From the NCBI GenBank assembly GCA_022226935.1, contig CP092081.1, positions 1,264,653 through 1,328,652 of the forward strand: DNA of 64,000 nucleotides, written 5' to 3'. A program made the position numbers and the translations under genes. Below are positions 35,949 through 45,220 of this stretch, piece after piece (within the stretch, counting starts at the first letter, position 1; each line of letters opens with the position of its first letter). The notes under the pieces were generated by a model. That model did no database searches and was not told the origin of the DNA. It was given only the letters and a program-made list of their open reading frames with translations. The stretch is from Nitrospira sp. (GTDB taxonomy: Bacteria > Nitrospirota > Nitrospiria > Nitrospirales > Nitrospiraceae).

Positions 35949-36584
35949 ATGAATCTACGACAGGCACGATCTGCTGCGACAGCAGTGTATGTGGAGGAAG
36001 GACGACGAAATCAGCGAGGCATAGCCTTGCTGACCGTGATGCTGATGTTGCTGATTCTTTCCATTCTCGGCATCGCTTCCATTACCGTGACAAGCATGGA
36101 AAACCGTATGGCGGGATTTTTTCGCACCACCGAAGCCGTGGTAGCAGCCGCGGATTCGTGTGAAGGGCTGGCGGCCAACATCATCCAGCAGACGCTGTCA
36201 CCTCCGGGAGTTTTGCCGGCCACATTCATCGCGCCGGCAGGGCCGGTTCCCGCAGCCAACTCAACGATTCTCTGGCAAGAGATCTACGGTTCTTCTCCTC
36301 TGCCCTCTCCTGCTCCTACCGGCACATTGGCTGAGAATTATGCCGATTCTGCAGCGACAGATCCCAATTTTGTCATGACGAATGTGCCTGGCTTTACCGT
36401 CAATGGTGACATCGACCGCCTCTATGCACATTCGAAGTCCGGTCAGGGCACAGGGGTAACGGCGACCGAGGTGGTCTACCGGATCACCTGCACGGCAACC
36501 AATGCCGCAACTGGCTCAAGCAGTACGGTGACTTCGGTCTATGGCTGTTTGGAGGGTGATACATGCGTGAAGAAAATCAGCTAA
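35949..36584 (+). CDS. pilX: PilX-type minor pilin (set 2)
   Basis: The product is 211 residues, the normal PilX size. The N-terminal region has NQRGIALLTVMLMLLILSIL without a mature Glu5, then SITVTSMENRMAGFFRTTEA and VVAAADSCEGLAAN, which match PilX_N. The C-terminal end holds Cys pairs in YRITCTATN and GCLEGDTCVKK. The last codons overlap the next small gene by 22 bases. PilX is a minor pilin of the PilY1-associated priming complex. Compare set 1, where the PilX-like protein is more than twice as long. Confidence 0.87.
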   Translation: MNLRQARSAATAVYVEEGRRNQRGIALLTVMLMLLILSILGIASITVTSMENRMAGFFRTTEAVVAAADSCEGLAANIIQQTLSPPGVLPATFIAPAGPVPAANSTILWQEIYGSSPLPSPAPTGTLAENYADSAATDPNFVMTNVPGFTVNGDIDRLYAHSKSGQGTGVTATEVVYRITCTATNAATGSSSTVTSVYGCLEGDTCVKKIS

Positions 36585-36928
36585 GAGATAGTCTGGCGAT
36601 GAGAAGCGCGCGCCTTTTTATGATGATTGGTGCGCTGACATGGGTACAGATAGGATTGGGCGGATTGCCCAGTGTCTGTGCAGAATCTGAACAAACACAG
36701 GAAGCGGCGCTGTTCTCGACCGTGGGGTTTCAGTCCGGTGTGGTCGACGAAGTGCAGGGTTCGACTATTCGCATCGACGGACGGAGCTACGTGTTAAAGG
36801 CGGCAGTCGTAGTGATGACTCACAAAGGTGAGCCGCTGGACCTCGAGCGAATCATTCCAACCTCGCGAATCAAGTTTCATCTCAAGGAAGGCCACATCGA
36901 TAAGATGGTGGTCACGTTGCCGCAATAA
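36563..36928 (+). CDS. Small exported protein of unknown function between pilX and pilY1
   Basis: The product is 121 residues from ATG 36563. A Met at residue 13 would begin a cleaner signal peptide (MRSARLFMMIGALTW), with a cleavage site near VCAES. The mature part is short and beta-rich: FQSGVVDEVQGSTIRIDGRS, YVLKAAVVVMTHKGEPLDL and KFHLKEGHIDKMVVTLPQ. No family was recognised. Its overlap with pilX and position before pilY1 suggest a role in pilus assembly, possibly a periplasmic accessory. The 76-base gap to pilY1 contains no gene. Function is otherwise unknown. Confidence 0.75.
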   Translation: MREENQLRDSLAMRSARLFMMIGALTWVQIGLGGLPSVCAESEQTQEAALFSTVGFQSGVVDEVQGSTIRIDGRSYVLKAAVVVMTHKGEPLDLERIIPTSRIKFHLKEGHIDKMVVTLPQ

Positions 36929-37004
36929 CACATGAAGATCTTGTCTCAACTCGTAGCCGAGATTGAACGGCTGTTGTCCTGCTTGAGATGAGGAGGAAGA
37001 ACGC

Positions 37005-40000
37005 ATGAATCGCCGAACGTTTGCCTCATTGATGGTTCTTGTCGGTAGTGTCGGTGCCGGTCTGTGCGGTTCCGGCGATGCGGCAGCCGTCGTTTCCAAC
37101 GCGGATTACACCGCGGTCCCACCCTTTGTCTCCAGCGCAACGACGCCGAATATCATCATCCTGATGGACAATTCCGGCAGTATGAGCAATCGCGCTTGCG
37201 AATCGACTTCGTGCGGCACCTTAGCAGATGGAAGCACCTCTACTACCACGACGTGGACCAATACCACGCGCTATTCGGGCTACTTTGATTCGCTCCGCTG
37301 CTATACCTACAACACGACTGACAAAAGATTTGAAGGTGGCACCACAAAGGCGGCCGTGTCGACGGCCTGCTCGACAACCGAGTGGGATGGAAATTTCCTG
37401 AATTGGGCGACACTGCGCCGGTTTGATGCGGTGAAACGAGCCATGTCCGGTGGTGACTGTGCCGTAAACAGAGCGACGGATGGTACCTGTCCGACCAGTG
37501 GAACGCCTGCCTTGAAAACCGTTCGTGCTCAAGCCACCGGAGTAACGGATGAACGGGCCGATGTCAACTATAGCGGAGGAACCGGACTTAATACGTATGT
37601 CGGCCGCATTCCGTTAGCTGATCGTGGAAGCAATCCAGCGACCATCTCGATTGGGATTTCGGCGAGTGGGACGCCGGCTACGCCCTATTTCTGTGTGGAC
37701 AATGACACGACTTTCAATAGTAATTGCGGTGACTCATACAGCGTTCGGAAATATGAATTGAAAGTTGGGTATGCGACTGAACCCACAGGGGTCATTCAGC
37801 AGATCGGGAGCAAAGCCCGCTTTGGACTCGTTGAATTCAAGTCCAGCAGTGAAGGCGCGCGCATGTTGGTGGGAGCAGGCTCCCGTCAGTCCATTGACTG
37901 GTCCGGTACGGGGGTCGAGACGTTCAATACGAACATGGCAGCCATGGTGGACGCGGTGCAGGAGTCGTATCCTTCGACCTGGACGCCGCTGAGCGAATCG
38001 CTCTATGAAACGGCGCGGTATGTCGCACAGATTCAATCAACGTTTACCACAGGCTATGTGTATCCGATCGCGTTTTCTGGAGGCATTTCAAACGGAGTGA
38101 ATTTTGCCACGAACGGTGCCGGTTCCATCGGGACGGACGAAATCACAGCGCTCGTTGGCACGGAAACCTGCCCTGCTGGATACATCACAAATGCATGTGG
38201 CCGCGATCCCTACTTTTTTGGTCAAAACCACACTCCACCATGGGCCTCTACATCTCAGGTGGTGAATTGCTGCCGGACGTTCGTCATCATTTTCACCGAT
38301 GGTGAGCCAACAGAAGACTTGAATATCCCCTCGGCGCTCCAAGATTATGGCCATGCTTATCATGGGCAACATTGTAATGGCAGTGATAGCGCTGCTCCTC
38401 CTCGCCCCATTAATGGCACCTGTAATACCAATGCGGCGACACCGTTCAGTGATCTGTTGGCCGAACACAAGACCGATTACGCTGACAATGGAAGCCACTA
38501 CTTGGACGATGTGGCCTATTGGGCGCACACCAGTGATCTGCGTCCTTGCAGTGGAACCAGTGATGGCACGATTGCAGGGTTATCGGTCACGGGGCATTGC
38601 ATACCCGGTACGCAAAATCTGACGGTGTATTCATTTTTTGCATTCGGTAATATCAATGGTCGAGGAATTCTCGCGCAAACCGCGCGGCTGGGTGGATTTG
38701 AGGATTCGAACGGAGACGGCATCCCGCAGACCTCCGAATGGGATAAGGAGAATAATTTAACCGGAGCCTCAACCCCCGACGGCATTCCGGATGCCTATTT
38801 CGAATCTTCCAACGTGGACGATCTCCAAGACAAATTGCTGGCGACGATCGCGAGCATTCTCCGGCGCAGTGCCTCCGGTTCCTCCGTGTCGGTGCTGGCC
38901 ACGGCTTCGACCGGAGAGGGTGCTTTGTACCAATCGTACTTCTATCCGAGCACCATCGAGCCCTCAACGCTGAGTGACGTCAAATGGACGGGCTACACGC
39001 AAGCGCTCTTTATCGACACGTTCGGTAATACCCGTGAAGACACGAATCAAGATGGTCGTCTCGACTATAAGGTCGACAAGATCATCAAGACTCGCTTCGA
39101 TTCGGTATCGAATTCAGTAAAGGTCGATAAATACGTGGATAGTGATGGCGATGGATTGCCGAATGATCAGAATAGCGACGGTCAAGTGACATTGGCCGAT
39201 TGCAATCCTTGCGGAAAATTGCTGAGCGATATTCTTCCGATTTGGGAGGCCGGCAAGCAGCTAGCGTTGAAAGATGCATCCACTCGTACCATCCTCACCT
39301 GGGTCGATTCCGATCATGATGGAGTAGTGGATTCCGGTGAGCAGATGGCGTTCTCGACCGCGAACGAGCCGACGCTTCGTCCATATCTGCGTGCCGCATC
39401 AAGCGCAGAAGGCACCAAAATCATCAACTTTGTGCGTGGATGCGACGCCACGACCTGTACTGATCAAGCGACGACCAGAGATCGCCGCCTTCAGGTACCC
39501 GCCGGGAGTGGAACGCTCAAAGTGTGGAAATTGGGGGATGTGATTCACTCGACACCCACCGTCGTGGCCGGGCCGCGAGATCGGCACGACGCGATCTATG
39601 GAGATCAGAGTTATTCGGCGTTTCTGCAGAAGTGGTACAACCGTCGACAAGTGGCCTACGTAGGGGGCAACGACGGCATGCTGCACGCCTTCAATGCGGG
39701 GTATTATCATCCTGGCGATGATACGAGCGCTTCTGCTCCTGCCAATACCACCGAGCATGGCTGGTTTACGACGGCTCCCGCCGACAACTCCTCCGGGGCT
39801 CCACTGGGTGATGAATTGTGGGGATTTGTGCCCTATGAACTTCTCCCGCAGCTGGAGTTTTTGAGTCGAGCCGATTACCAACATGCCTACTATGTTGACC
39901 TGCCTCTCAAGGTGGCAGATGTGCGAATTTTTACCGCAGATACCGACCACCCCAATGGATGGGGCACGATTTTGATCGGCGGATTCAGAATGGGTGGGAG

Positions 40001-41426
40001 TTGCGGCGCCTGTGTGGCTGGGACCGGGGCGCCACCGATGACGGTCACGATCAGCGGCACTAACTATAATTTTTATAGTTCCTATTTCGTCATGGACGTG
40101 ACAAATCCCGATAACCCCAAGCTGCTCTGGTCGTTTAATAGCTCGGATTTGGGGTTGACGACCAGTGTGCCCGCGGTCGTCCGTGTGAATCCTGGTGGTG
40201 ATGCGAAAGCCAGTAACACGAACGCCAAGTGGCACATGGTCGTGGGATCAGGCCCGACCGGGTATGATGCCAGCGTAGCGCAAGGCGCAAAGGTGTTTGT
40301 TATTGATCTCGCTACAGGACCGGGAAGCAGCAACAGTTTGGTAACAAAGTATCCGATCGGGTCGTGGGATTCGTACGTCGGCGATATGACGGCGTTCGAT
40401 AGGGATCTCGATTATCGTCATGACGTCGTCTATTTCGGTCGAGTTATTAACGATGGGGCTCTCCCGTGGAGAGGAAAGATTTACCGGTTGACGATGGGCG
40501 CCGGCGGTGCGACGTCGAAGTTCGGCACGGTGACGAGTCCTACGCAATGGGGTATCGCGTCCGGCAGCGATCGAGTCCCGACGGAGATGCTGGATACCTT
40601 TACCTCCGGAGCGGAAATGGGACCGGTCGCGACCGCGCCATCGGTGACGCTGGACGACGCGGCCAATGTTTGGGTTTTTGCGGGCAGCGGGCGTTATTAC
40701 AGCAAATCGGATAAGACGGACACCTCGACTCAGTATTTCGTAGGAATAAAAGATTCGGTACTCAATGCCGGCTGCAATCAATCAGCTGGTGTGACCAACT
40801 GCATGGACAACGATCTGGTAGATGTCACGAGTGCAACCGTGTGTGTCGTAGGCGTTGGTGACTGCGGTCTGGCCAGCGGCACAAGCCAGGTGTCGGGCGT
40901 GACCGGGGCGTCGACGTTTACCGGCCTGATCAGCCTGGTGCAGAGCAAGGATGGGTGGGTGACCAAATTAGTCGAGCCAGCCAACCCGCCAACGAAGCCG
41001 GTTCCGTATGGCATCGGAGAGCGGGTAGTCAGTAGTCCGACGGTCTTCGGAGGGGTCGTGTTTTTCCCCACCTTTATTCCGACAAACGACATCTGCGTCT
41101 CTTCCGGAACGAGTCGTCTCTGGGCGCTGTTTTACAAGACTGGCAGCGCCTACCAAGAGCCGATTATCGGTACTACCGCATCGGGTACGAACAAGACCGT
41201 GAATAAATTCGGCTCCCTCGGAGAGGGATTGGCGTTCGGTATAGTAGTTCATATGGGTTCAGGCCGAGACGGCGGAAGTCCGTTCGGCCTTCTCATCAAC
41301 ATGAGTCAGGGAAACTTCGGTGACTGTGTAACATGTGGAGGAACGGGAGGGGCGCCGAGTTCGGGCATCAATGTTCCCGTCGCCATCGATCCGCGAAGTC
41401 ATTTTTTCTCATGGACAAACCTGTGA
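37005..41426 (+). CDS. pilY1: PilY1-like pilus tip/adhesin protein
   Basis: The product is 1473 residues. A signal peptide of about 28 residues precedes SNADYTAVPPFVS. An N-terminal von Willebrand A-like fold begins PNIIILMDNSGSMSN with the MIDAS pattern D55-x-S57-x-S59. Asp/Asn-rich loops that look like calcium sites occur in DTNQDGRLDYK, DSDGDGLPNDQNSDGQ and DSDHDGVVDSGE. The C-terminal PilY1 beta-propeller has RQVAYVGGNDGMLHAFNAGY, DELWGFVPYELLPQL, HAYYVDLPLKVADV and DRDLDYRHDVVYFG. PilY1 is exported with minor pilins, promotes pilus extension, adheres, and regulates retraction through calcium. It is long for the family (often 1100-1300). The stop overlaps the next gene. Confidence 0.93.
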   Translation: MNRRTFASLMVLVGSVGAGLCGSGDAAAVVSNADYTAVPPFVSSATTPNIIILMDNSGSMSNRACESTSCGTLADGSTSTTTTWTNTTRYSGYFDSLRCYTYNTTDKRFEGGTTKAAVSTACSTTEWDGNFLNWATLRRFDAVKRAMSGGDCAVNRATDGTCPTSGTPALKTVRAQATGVTDERADVNYSGGTGLNTYVGRIPLADRGSNPATISIGISASGTPATPYFCVDNDTTFNSNCGDSYSVRKYELKVGYATEPTGVIQQIGSKARFGLVEFKSSSEGARMLVGAGSRQSIDWSGTGVETFNTNMAAMVDAVQESYPSTWTPLSESLYETARYVAQIQSTFTTGYVYPIAFSGGISNGVNFATNGAGSIGTDEITALVGTETCPAGYITNACGRDPYFFGQNHTPPWASTSQVVNCCRTFVIIFTDGEPTEDLNIPSALQDYGHAYHGQHCNGSDSAAPPRPINGTCNTNAATPFSDLLAEHKTDYADNGSHYLDDVAYWAHTSDLRPCSGTSDGTIAGLSVTGHCIPGTQNLTVYSFFAFGNINGRGILAQTARLGGFEDSNGDGIPQTSEWDKENNLTGASTPDGIPDAYFESSNVDDLQDKLLATIASILRRSASGSSVSVLATASTGEGALYQSYFYPSTIEPSTLSDVKWTGYTQALFIDTFGNTREDTNQDGRLDYKVDKIIKTRFDSVSNSVKVDKYVDSDGDGLPNDQNSDGQVTLADCNPCGKLLSDILPIWEAGKQLALKDASTRTILTWVDSDHDGVVDSGEQMAFSTANEPTLRPYLRAASSAEGTKIINFVRGCDATTCTDQATTRDRRLQVPAGSGTLKVWKLGDVIHSTPTVVAGPRDRHDAIYGDQSYSAFLQKWYNRRQVAYVGGNDGMLHAFNAGYYHPGDDTSASAPANTTEHGWFTTAPADNSSGAPLGDELWGFVPYELLPQLEFLSRADYQHAYYVDLPLKVADVRIFTADTDHPNGWGTILIGGFRMGGSCGACVAGTGAPPMTVTISGTNYNFYSSYFVMDVTNPDNPKLLWSFNSSDLGLTTSVPAVVRVNPGGDAKASNTNAKWHMVVGSGPTGYDASVAQGAKVFVIDLATGPGSSNSLVTKYPIGSWDSYVGDMTAFDRDLDYRHDVVYFGRVINDGALPWRGKIYRLTMGAGGATSKFGTVTSPTQWGIASGSDRVPTEMLDTFTSGAEMGPVATAPSVTLDDAANVWVFAGSGRYYSKSDKTDTSTQYFVGIKDSVLNAGCNQSAGVTNCMDNDLVDVTSATVCVVGVGDCGLASGTSQVSGVTGASTFTGLISLVQSKDGWVTKLVEPANPPTKPVPYGIGERVVSSPTVFGGVVFFPTFIPTNDICVSSGTSRLWALFYKTGSAYQEPIIGTTASGTNKTVNKFGSLGEGLAFGIVVHMGSGRDGGSPFGLLINMSQGNFGDCVTCGGTGGAPSSGINVPVAIDPRSHFFSWTNL

Positions 41427-42442
41427 TAAAAGAAACTGGCCGAAACATAGTGGGGAGGGAGGGGGCTCTACGCCCGTCCTCTCTTCAAATATCTTGCTTT
41501 GGCGCGATTGCTGTTGCCGTTGCGATGTGTTGGGGTTGCTCTTCCTCGCCTCAGGACGGATCGGTTGTCAGTGGTGCAACAAGGAATAACCACGCTCCCA
41601 TCGTTCGCCTCGTGACGATTGTCCCGAATCCTCTGACACTCGCTGGGCCCATCACGGCTCATGTCGTGGCAGATGATCCTGACGGTCCCGAACCGACCAA
41701 GCGATTCCAGTGGATCATCAACGGGACTCCTCTTTTAGGAGCAACGGGCCCTGAATTAGACCCGGTCCATGCGAAGCGAGGCGACCAGATCGCGCTCGAG
41801 GTGGTAGCCCTGGATGGGGAATTGGAGAGCGCTCCCTATCGCACGGATCCGATCGCTGTGGTGAATACTCCCCCTCTCGTGTCACATGTCACCGTCGAGG
41901 CAGATGCTGAGAAGAGCAATCGGGTTCTTGCCAAGGTCGATGCCGTCGATCCTGATCGCGATGACATCCACTACACCTATCGCTGGTGGCGCAATGACAA
42001 ACAAATTCAGGAAGGCGAGGAACGCACCCTCGACATCACTGGCTTTGGGCGAAAAGATGTGGTGGTGGTCGAAGTGACTGCGCGGGATCAGGATACAGCC
42101 GCTGCGCCGGTCCGGTCAGCCCCGAATGCCTTGGGCAATTCACCGCCGTTGATTGTCTCAAGTCCGGCGGCGCTCACGAATCGGGAGCAATACGAGTATG
42201 CGGTTCAGGCCAAGGATATCGACGGAGACACAGTCACCTATGGCCTGGAGACGGGCCCTCCAGGGATGACCATCGACAAGGCGACGGGTCAGGTGAACTG
42301 GAAGGTCATCCCGGGTGTGGCGGGGACTCATCGAGTGAAGATCATGGCGGAAGACGGGCAGGGCGGGATTGCCTGGCAGGAGTTTGAACTATCGATACCC
42401 TCCACGGCCCAATCGCAGGCGTCGGCGCCGTCTCAAGGGTAG
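41411..42442 (+). CDS. Lipoprotein with Ig/cadherin-like domains
   Basis: The product is 343 residues if the ATG at 41411 is used; the first 16 bases overlap pilY1. A hydrophobic stretch (FGAIAVAVAMCWGC) ends in a Cys followed by SSSPQDG, resembling a lipobox, though the residue before it is unusual. The mature part has three beta-sandwich-like repeats separated by NHAPIVRL, VNTPPLVSHV and LGNSPPLIVSS. The last, GLETGPPGMTIDKATGQVNW, matches putative Ig (He_PIG) domains. Asp-rich turns DDPDGPEP and DPDRDD suggest calcium binding. Its place after pilY1 suggests an outer-membrane partner of the pilus, which is inference. Confidence 0.75.
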   Translation: MDKPVIKETGRNIVGREGALRPSSLQISCFGAIAVAVAMCWGCSSSPQDGSVVSGATRNNHAPIVRLVTIVPNPLTLAGPITAHVVADDPDGPEPTKRFQWIINGTPLLGATGPELDPVHAKRGDQIALEVVALDGELESAPYRTDPIAVVNTPPLVSHVTVEADAEKSNRVLAKVDAVDPDRDDIHYTYRWWRNDKQIQEGEERTLDITGFGRKDVVVVEVTARDQDTAAAPVRSAPNALGNSPPLIVSSPAALTNREQYEYAVQAKDIDGDTVTYGLETGPPGMTIDKATGQVNWKVIPGVAGTHRVKIMAEDGQGGIAWQEFELSIPSTAQSQASAPSQG

Positions 42443-42496
42443 CTGGCCTCTCGAACCTCAGCTGCCCTAATTTTCCCCTCACCCCCTGTTCCGACC

Positions 42497-42526
42497 TTGT
42501 TCCTCCCTTTCGCGGTTTGTTAGAAT
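42497..42526 (+). promoter_or_regulatory. Possible promoter for phoH
   Basis: TAGAAT at 42521-42526 matches five of six -10 positions, with a weak TTGTTC (42497-42502) 18 bases upstream. The start of transcription would fall near 42533, giving either a nearly leaderless message from TTG 42539 or a 33-base leader to GTG 42566. Confidence 0.35.
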
Positions 42527-42538
42527 CGAGATATCAGT

Positions 42539-43627
42539 TTGGCGAAAGGAGTCTTCGACACAGGCGTGCGCAAGATCAAACTACGTGAAGGCACGAACAC
42601 CGCGGTTCTCTTTGGACACCACGATCGCCACCTCAAATTGATTGAGGAAGAGTTCGGGGTGCGGTGTTCCGCGCGGGGCGAAGAAGTCACGGTAGAGGGC
42701 ACCGCCGAAGCCGTGAAGCAGGCTGAGCGCGTACTCAATGAACTCGCATCGCTCACCAACGAAGGATATGATCTCAGATCAGATGACGTCACCCACGCGC
42801 TGACCGCCCTCCGCCACAATCACGACGCCTCTCTTAAAGAACTGCTCTTCAGCGCATCCCCCATCGTCACCCGGAAGCGCTTCATTGTCCCCAAGACCCC
42901 GACACAGAAATACTACCTCGACGCGATCGAGAAGCATGACATCGTCATCGGTATCGGTCCTGCCGGAACAGGCAAGACATATTTGGCCATGGCTATGGCG
43001 GTGAGCGCCCTGATGAAGAAGGACGTCAGTCGCATCATCCTCGCGCGGCCGGCCGTCGAAGCCGGTGAAAAGCTCGGCTATCTGCCGGGAGACATGTATG
43101 CCAAGGTAAATCCCTATCTTCGTCCCCTGTACGATGCGCTCTTTGACATGATGGAAATGGAACGAGCCAATCGTCTCATTGATCGAGGAGATATTGAAAT
43201 CGCCCCGCTGGCGTTTATGCGTGGCCGTACCCTCAACGACTCGTTCGTCATTCTGGACGAAGCGCAGAATGCGACCGCTGAGCAAATGAAAATGTTCCTG
43301 ACCCGATTGGGCTTTCATTCCAAAGCCGTCGTGACGGGCGATATCACGCAGATCGACTTACCGTCAGACCGCGTCTCCGGCCTGATTGAAGTGCGGAATA
43401 TCCTTCAAGATATTGCCGGTATTGAGTTCGTGTATTTCGATGAACGGGATGTCGTGCGGCATCGGCTCGTTCAAGAGATTATCAAAGCATATGATCGGCA
43501 TTCGGCTGCGTCGACACATCCTGGCTCATCGAAAAAAGGCGAACATCTAGGAAAGGGGCAGCGCTCTGATCCTAAGGCTGTTCGGTCATCGTCTCCTCCC
43601 ACAGGCTCCTGGGGTCAATCACACTAA
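42539..43627 (+). CDS. phoH: PhoH family ATPase
   Basis: The product is 362 residues from TTG 42539. GTG 42566 may be the true start because AAAGGAG lies at 42545-42551, although its spacing of 14 bases is long; the nine-residue difference leaves the domain intact. An N-terminal KH-like region (HHDRHLKLIEEEFGVRCSAR) precedes the nucleotide-binding domain with Walker A GPAGTGKTYLAMAMAVS (Lys about 146) and DEAQNATAEQMKMFLTRLGF. PhoH proteins are RNA-linked P-loop ATPases; those next to ybeY are thought to act in RNA metabolism. The stop overlaps the ybeY start by one base. The tail after residue 330 is poorly conserved and polar. Confidence 0.93.
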   Translation: MAKGVFDTGVRKIKLREGTNTAVLFGHHDRHLKLIEEEFGVRCSARGEEVTVEGTAEAVKQAERVLNELASLTNEGYDLRSDDVTHALTALRHNHDASLKELLFSASPIVTRKRFIVPKTPTQKYYLDAIEKHDIVIGIGPAGTGKTYLAMAMAVSALMKKDVSRIILARPAVEAGEKLGYLPGDMYAKVNPYLRPLYDALFDMMEMERANRLIDRGDIEIAPLAFMRGRTLNDSFVILDEAQNATAEQMKMFLTRLGFHSKAVVTGDITQIDLPSDRVSGLIEVRNILQDIAGIEFVYFDERDVVRHRLVQEIIKAYDRHSAASTHPGSSKKGEHLGKGQRSDPKAVRSSSPPTGSWGQSH

Positions 43628-44076
43628 TGCCGGTCGTAGTCGGTATGCGGCTGACGCGGAGAAAACTGCGCCTCGCGTCTCTCAGGAAGCTCGCCAATCG
43701 TATCCTTCAGTTCATCGGGGAAAGCGAGGCGCTTCTCAGCCTCGAAATTGTGGGCGATGACCGGATGCGTCGCCTGAATCGAACCTTTCGTCATCGCGAT
43801 ACAACCACCGATGTGCTGGCCTTTGCCACCAGAGAAGGGCCTGGCCCGCCATCTGACCTTCTCGGGGATATTGTCATATCGTTGCCACAAGCCATACGCC
43901 AGGCACGCGAGCATCAACAGGGTATCGATCATGAATTGGTCGTACTCCTGATTCATGGCATTCTCCATTTGTGCGGGTATGATCATGAGCGAAGTGAAGC
44001 CGAGGCCAGGCGAATGGCCCGGCGCGAGCGGGCTGTTCTGCGTGGTATTGGCCCGGTTCCAAGTCTATTGGTATAA
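43627..44076 (+). CDS. ybeY: Endoribonuclease YbeY (rRNA maturation factor)
   Basis: The product is 149 residues. The zinc-binding motif HGILHLCGYDHE gives His110, His114 and His120, matching the H3xH5xH pattern. The segment RRLNRTFRHRDTTTDVLAFA and LGDIVISLPQAIRQA are family signatures. YbeY is a single-strand endoribonuclease for 16S rRNA 3' end maturation and 70S quality control. It starts within the stop codon of phoH (TAATG), the conserved phoH-ybeY arrangement. The tail after the zinc motif is normal in length. It is followed by ftsY after about 80 bases. Confidence 0.95.
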   Translation: MPVVVGMRLTRRKLRLASLRKLANRILQFIGESEALLSLEIVGDDRMRRLNRTFRHRDTTTDVLAFATREGPGPPSDLLGDIVISLPQAIRQAREHQQGIDHELVVLLIHGILHLCGYDHERSEAEARRMARRERAVLRGIGPVPSLLV

Positions 44077-44155
44077 GGCGAATCAGATCCAGTATGATGC
44101 GGGACGTGGGTGCACGAGCGGGATTGTGAACGTTGACACAGGGGTGAGGTGAGCG

Positions 44156-45070
44156 GTGGGTTGGTTTCAGAAACTAAGCGAGGGCCTCTCAAAAACACGC
44201 AATGCGGTCACCGGGCAACTGGATCGACTGTTAGGCCGTGCGGCTGACCCAGCTCTGTTAGAGGAGTTGGAGGTCGCCCTCATCAGTGCGGATTTGGGGA
44301 TGCCCGTCGTGGAGCGTGTCATGGAAAACCTGCGCGCACAGATGCGTGGGGGAAACTTTTCGGCTGCCGAGAAGGTGCGGGAGCTGCTGCGGCAATCCGT
44401 CTTGGACATCCTGCTTCCGACGCAAGGGGAGTCGATCGACCAACTCATCGCGCAAGGGCCGCGTCCCTTCGTCATTCTCGCCGTGGGAGTCAACGGTGTC
44501 GGCAAAACCACCACCGTCGCAAAATTGACCCAACGGTTTCGACAACAAGGGAATACGGCGCTGCTGGTTGCCGGCGACACATTCCGAGCGGCGGCCATCG
44601 ATCAATTGCAGGTGTGGGCGGACCGCATTCAAGTCGACATCATCCGGCATCGACCCGGCGCCGATCCCGCAGCTGTGGCGTACGACGGGATCACGGCCGC
44701 CAAAGCACGCGGGTCGGACGTGGTGCTCATCGACACCGCCGGGCGGTTGCACACCAAAACGAATTTGATGGACGAGTTGCGAAAAATCAAACGGATTGTG
44801 GCGCAAGAGTGTCCGGGCGCGCCCCATGAAGTCCTGTTGGTTCTGGATGCGACGGTCGGTCAGAATGCGATTGCTCAAGCCAAACAGTTCCACGAGGCGG
44901 TCGGGGTGACCGGCATCGCGCTGACCAAGCTCGATGGAACGGCCCGCGGCGGCATTGTGGTGGCAATTGCCGATACCTTCAAAATCCCGGTCCGGTTGAT
45001 TGGGGTCGGGGAATCCGTCGAAGACCTCCAGGACTTCAACGCCAAGGCTTTTGTCGACGCATTGTTTTAA
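44156..45070 (+). CDS. ftsY: Signal recognition particle receptor FtsY
   Basis: The product is 304 residues beginning with GTG. The N domain (LSEGLSKTRNAVTGQLDRL) is followed by the NG GTPase: G1 VNGVGKTTTVAKL (Lys117), G2-like GDTFRAAAIDQLQVWADR, G3 DTAGRLHTKTNLMDELRK, G4 TKLDGTARGG and the closing GVGESVEDLQDFNAKAFV. It lacks a long acidic A domain, as in many non-Proteobacterial FtsY. It docks SRP-ribosome complexes at the membrane. The gene is close to ybeY and phoH, but the 79-base gap leaves co-transcription uncertain. The length is typical for this short form. Confidence 0.97.
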   Translation: MGWFQKLSEGLSKTRNAVTGQLDRLLGRAADPALLEELEVALISADLGMPVVERVMENLRAQMRGGNFSAAEKVRELLRQSVLDILLPTQGESIDQLIAQGPRPFVILAVGVNGVGKTTTVAKLTQRFRQQGNTALLVAGDTFRAAAIDQLQVWADRIQVDIIRHRPGADPAAVAYDGITAAKARGSDVVLIDTAGRLHTKTNLMDELRKIKRIVAQECPGAPHEVLLVLDATVGQNAIAQAKQFHEAVGVTGIALTKLDGTARGGIVVAIADTFKIPVRLIGVGESVEDLQDFNAKAFVDALF

Positions 45071-45220
45071 CCAGCCACCTGACCCCACCCTCTGCTGCCG
45101 TTCCTACGCTTTCCTTCAATTTCTTCTCATCCCGCGAACCTCATGCTAGGCTGTTTCCTGAGACTCCGGCTCGAAAGTAGGTCTGTGAGAGCGCCTGTCG
45201 CACATGAGTGAGAATCGACT

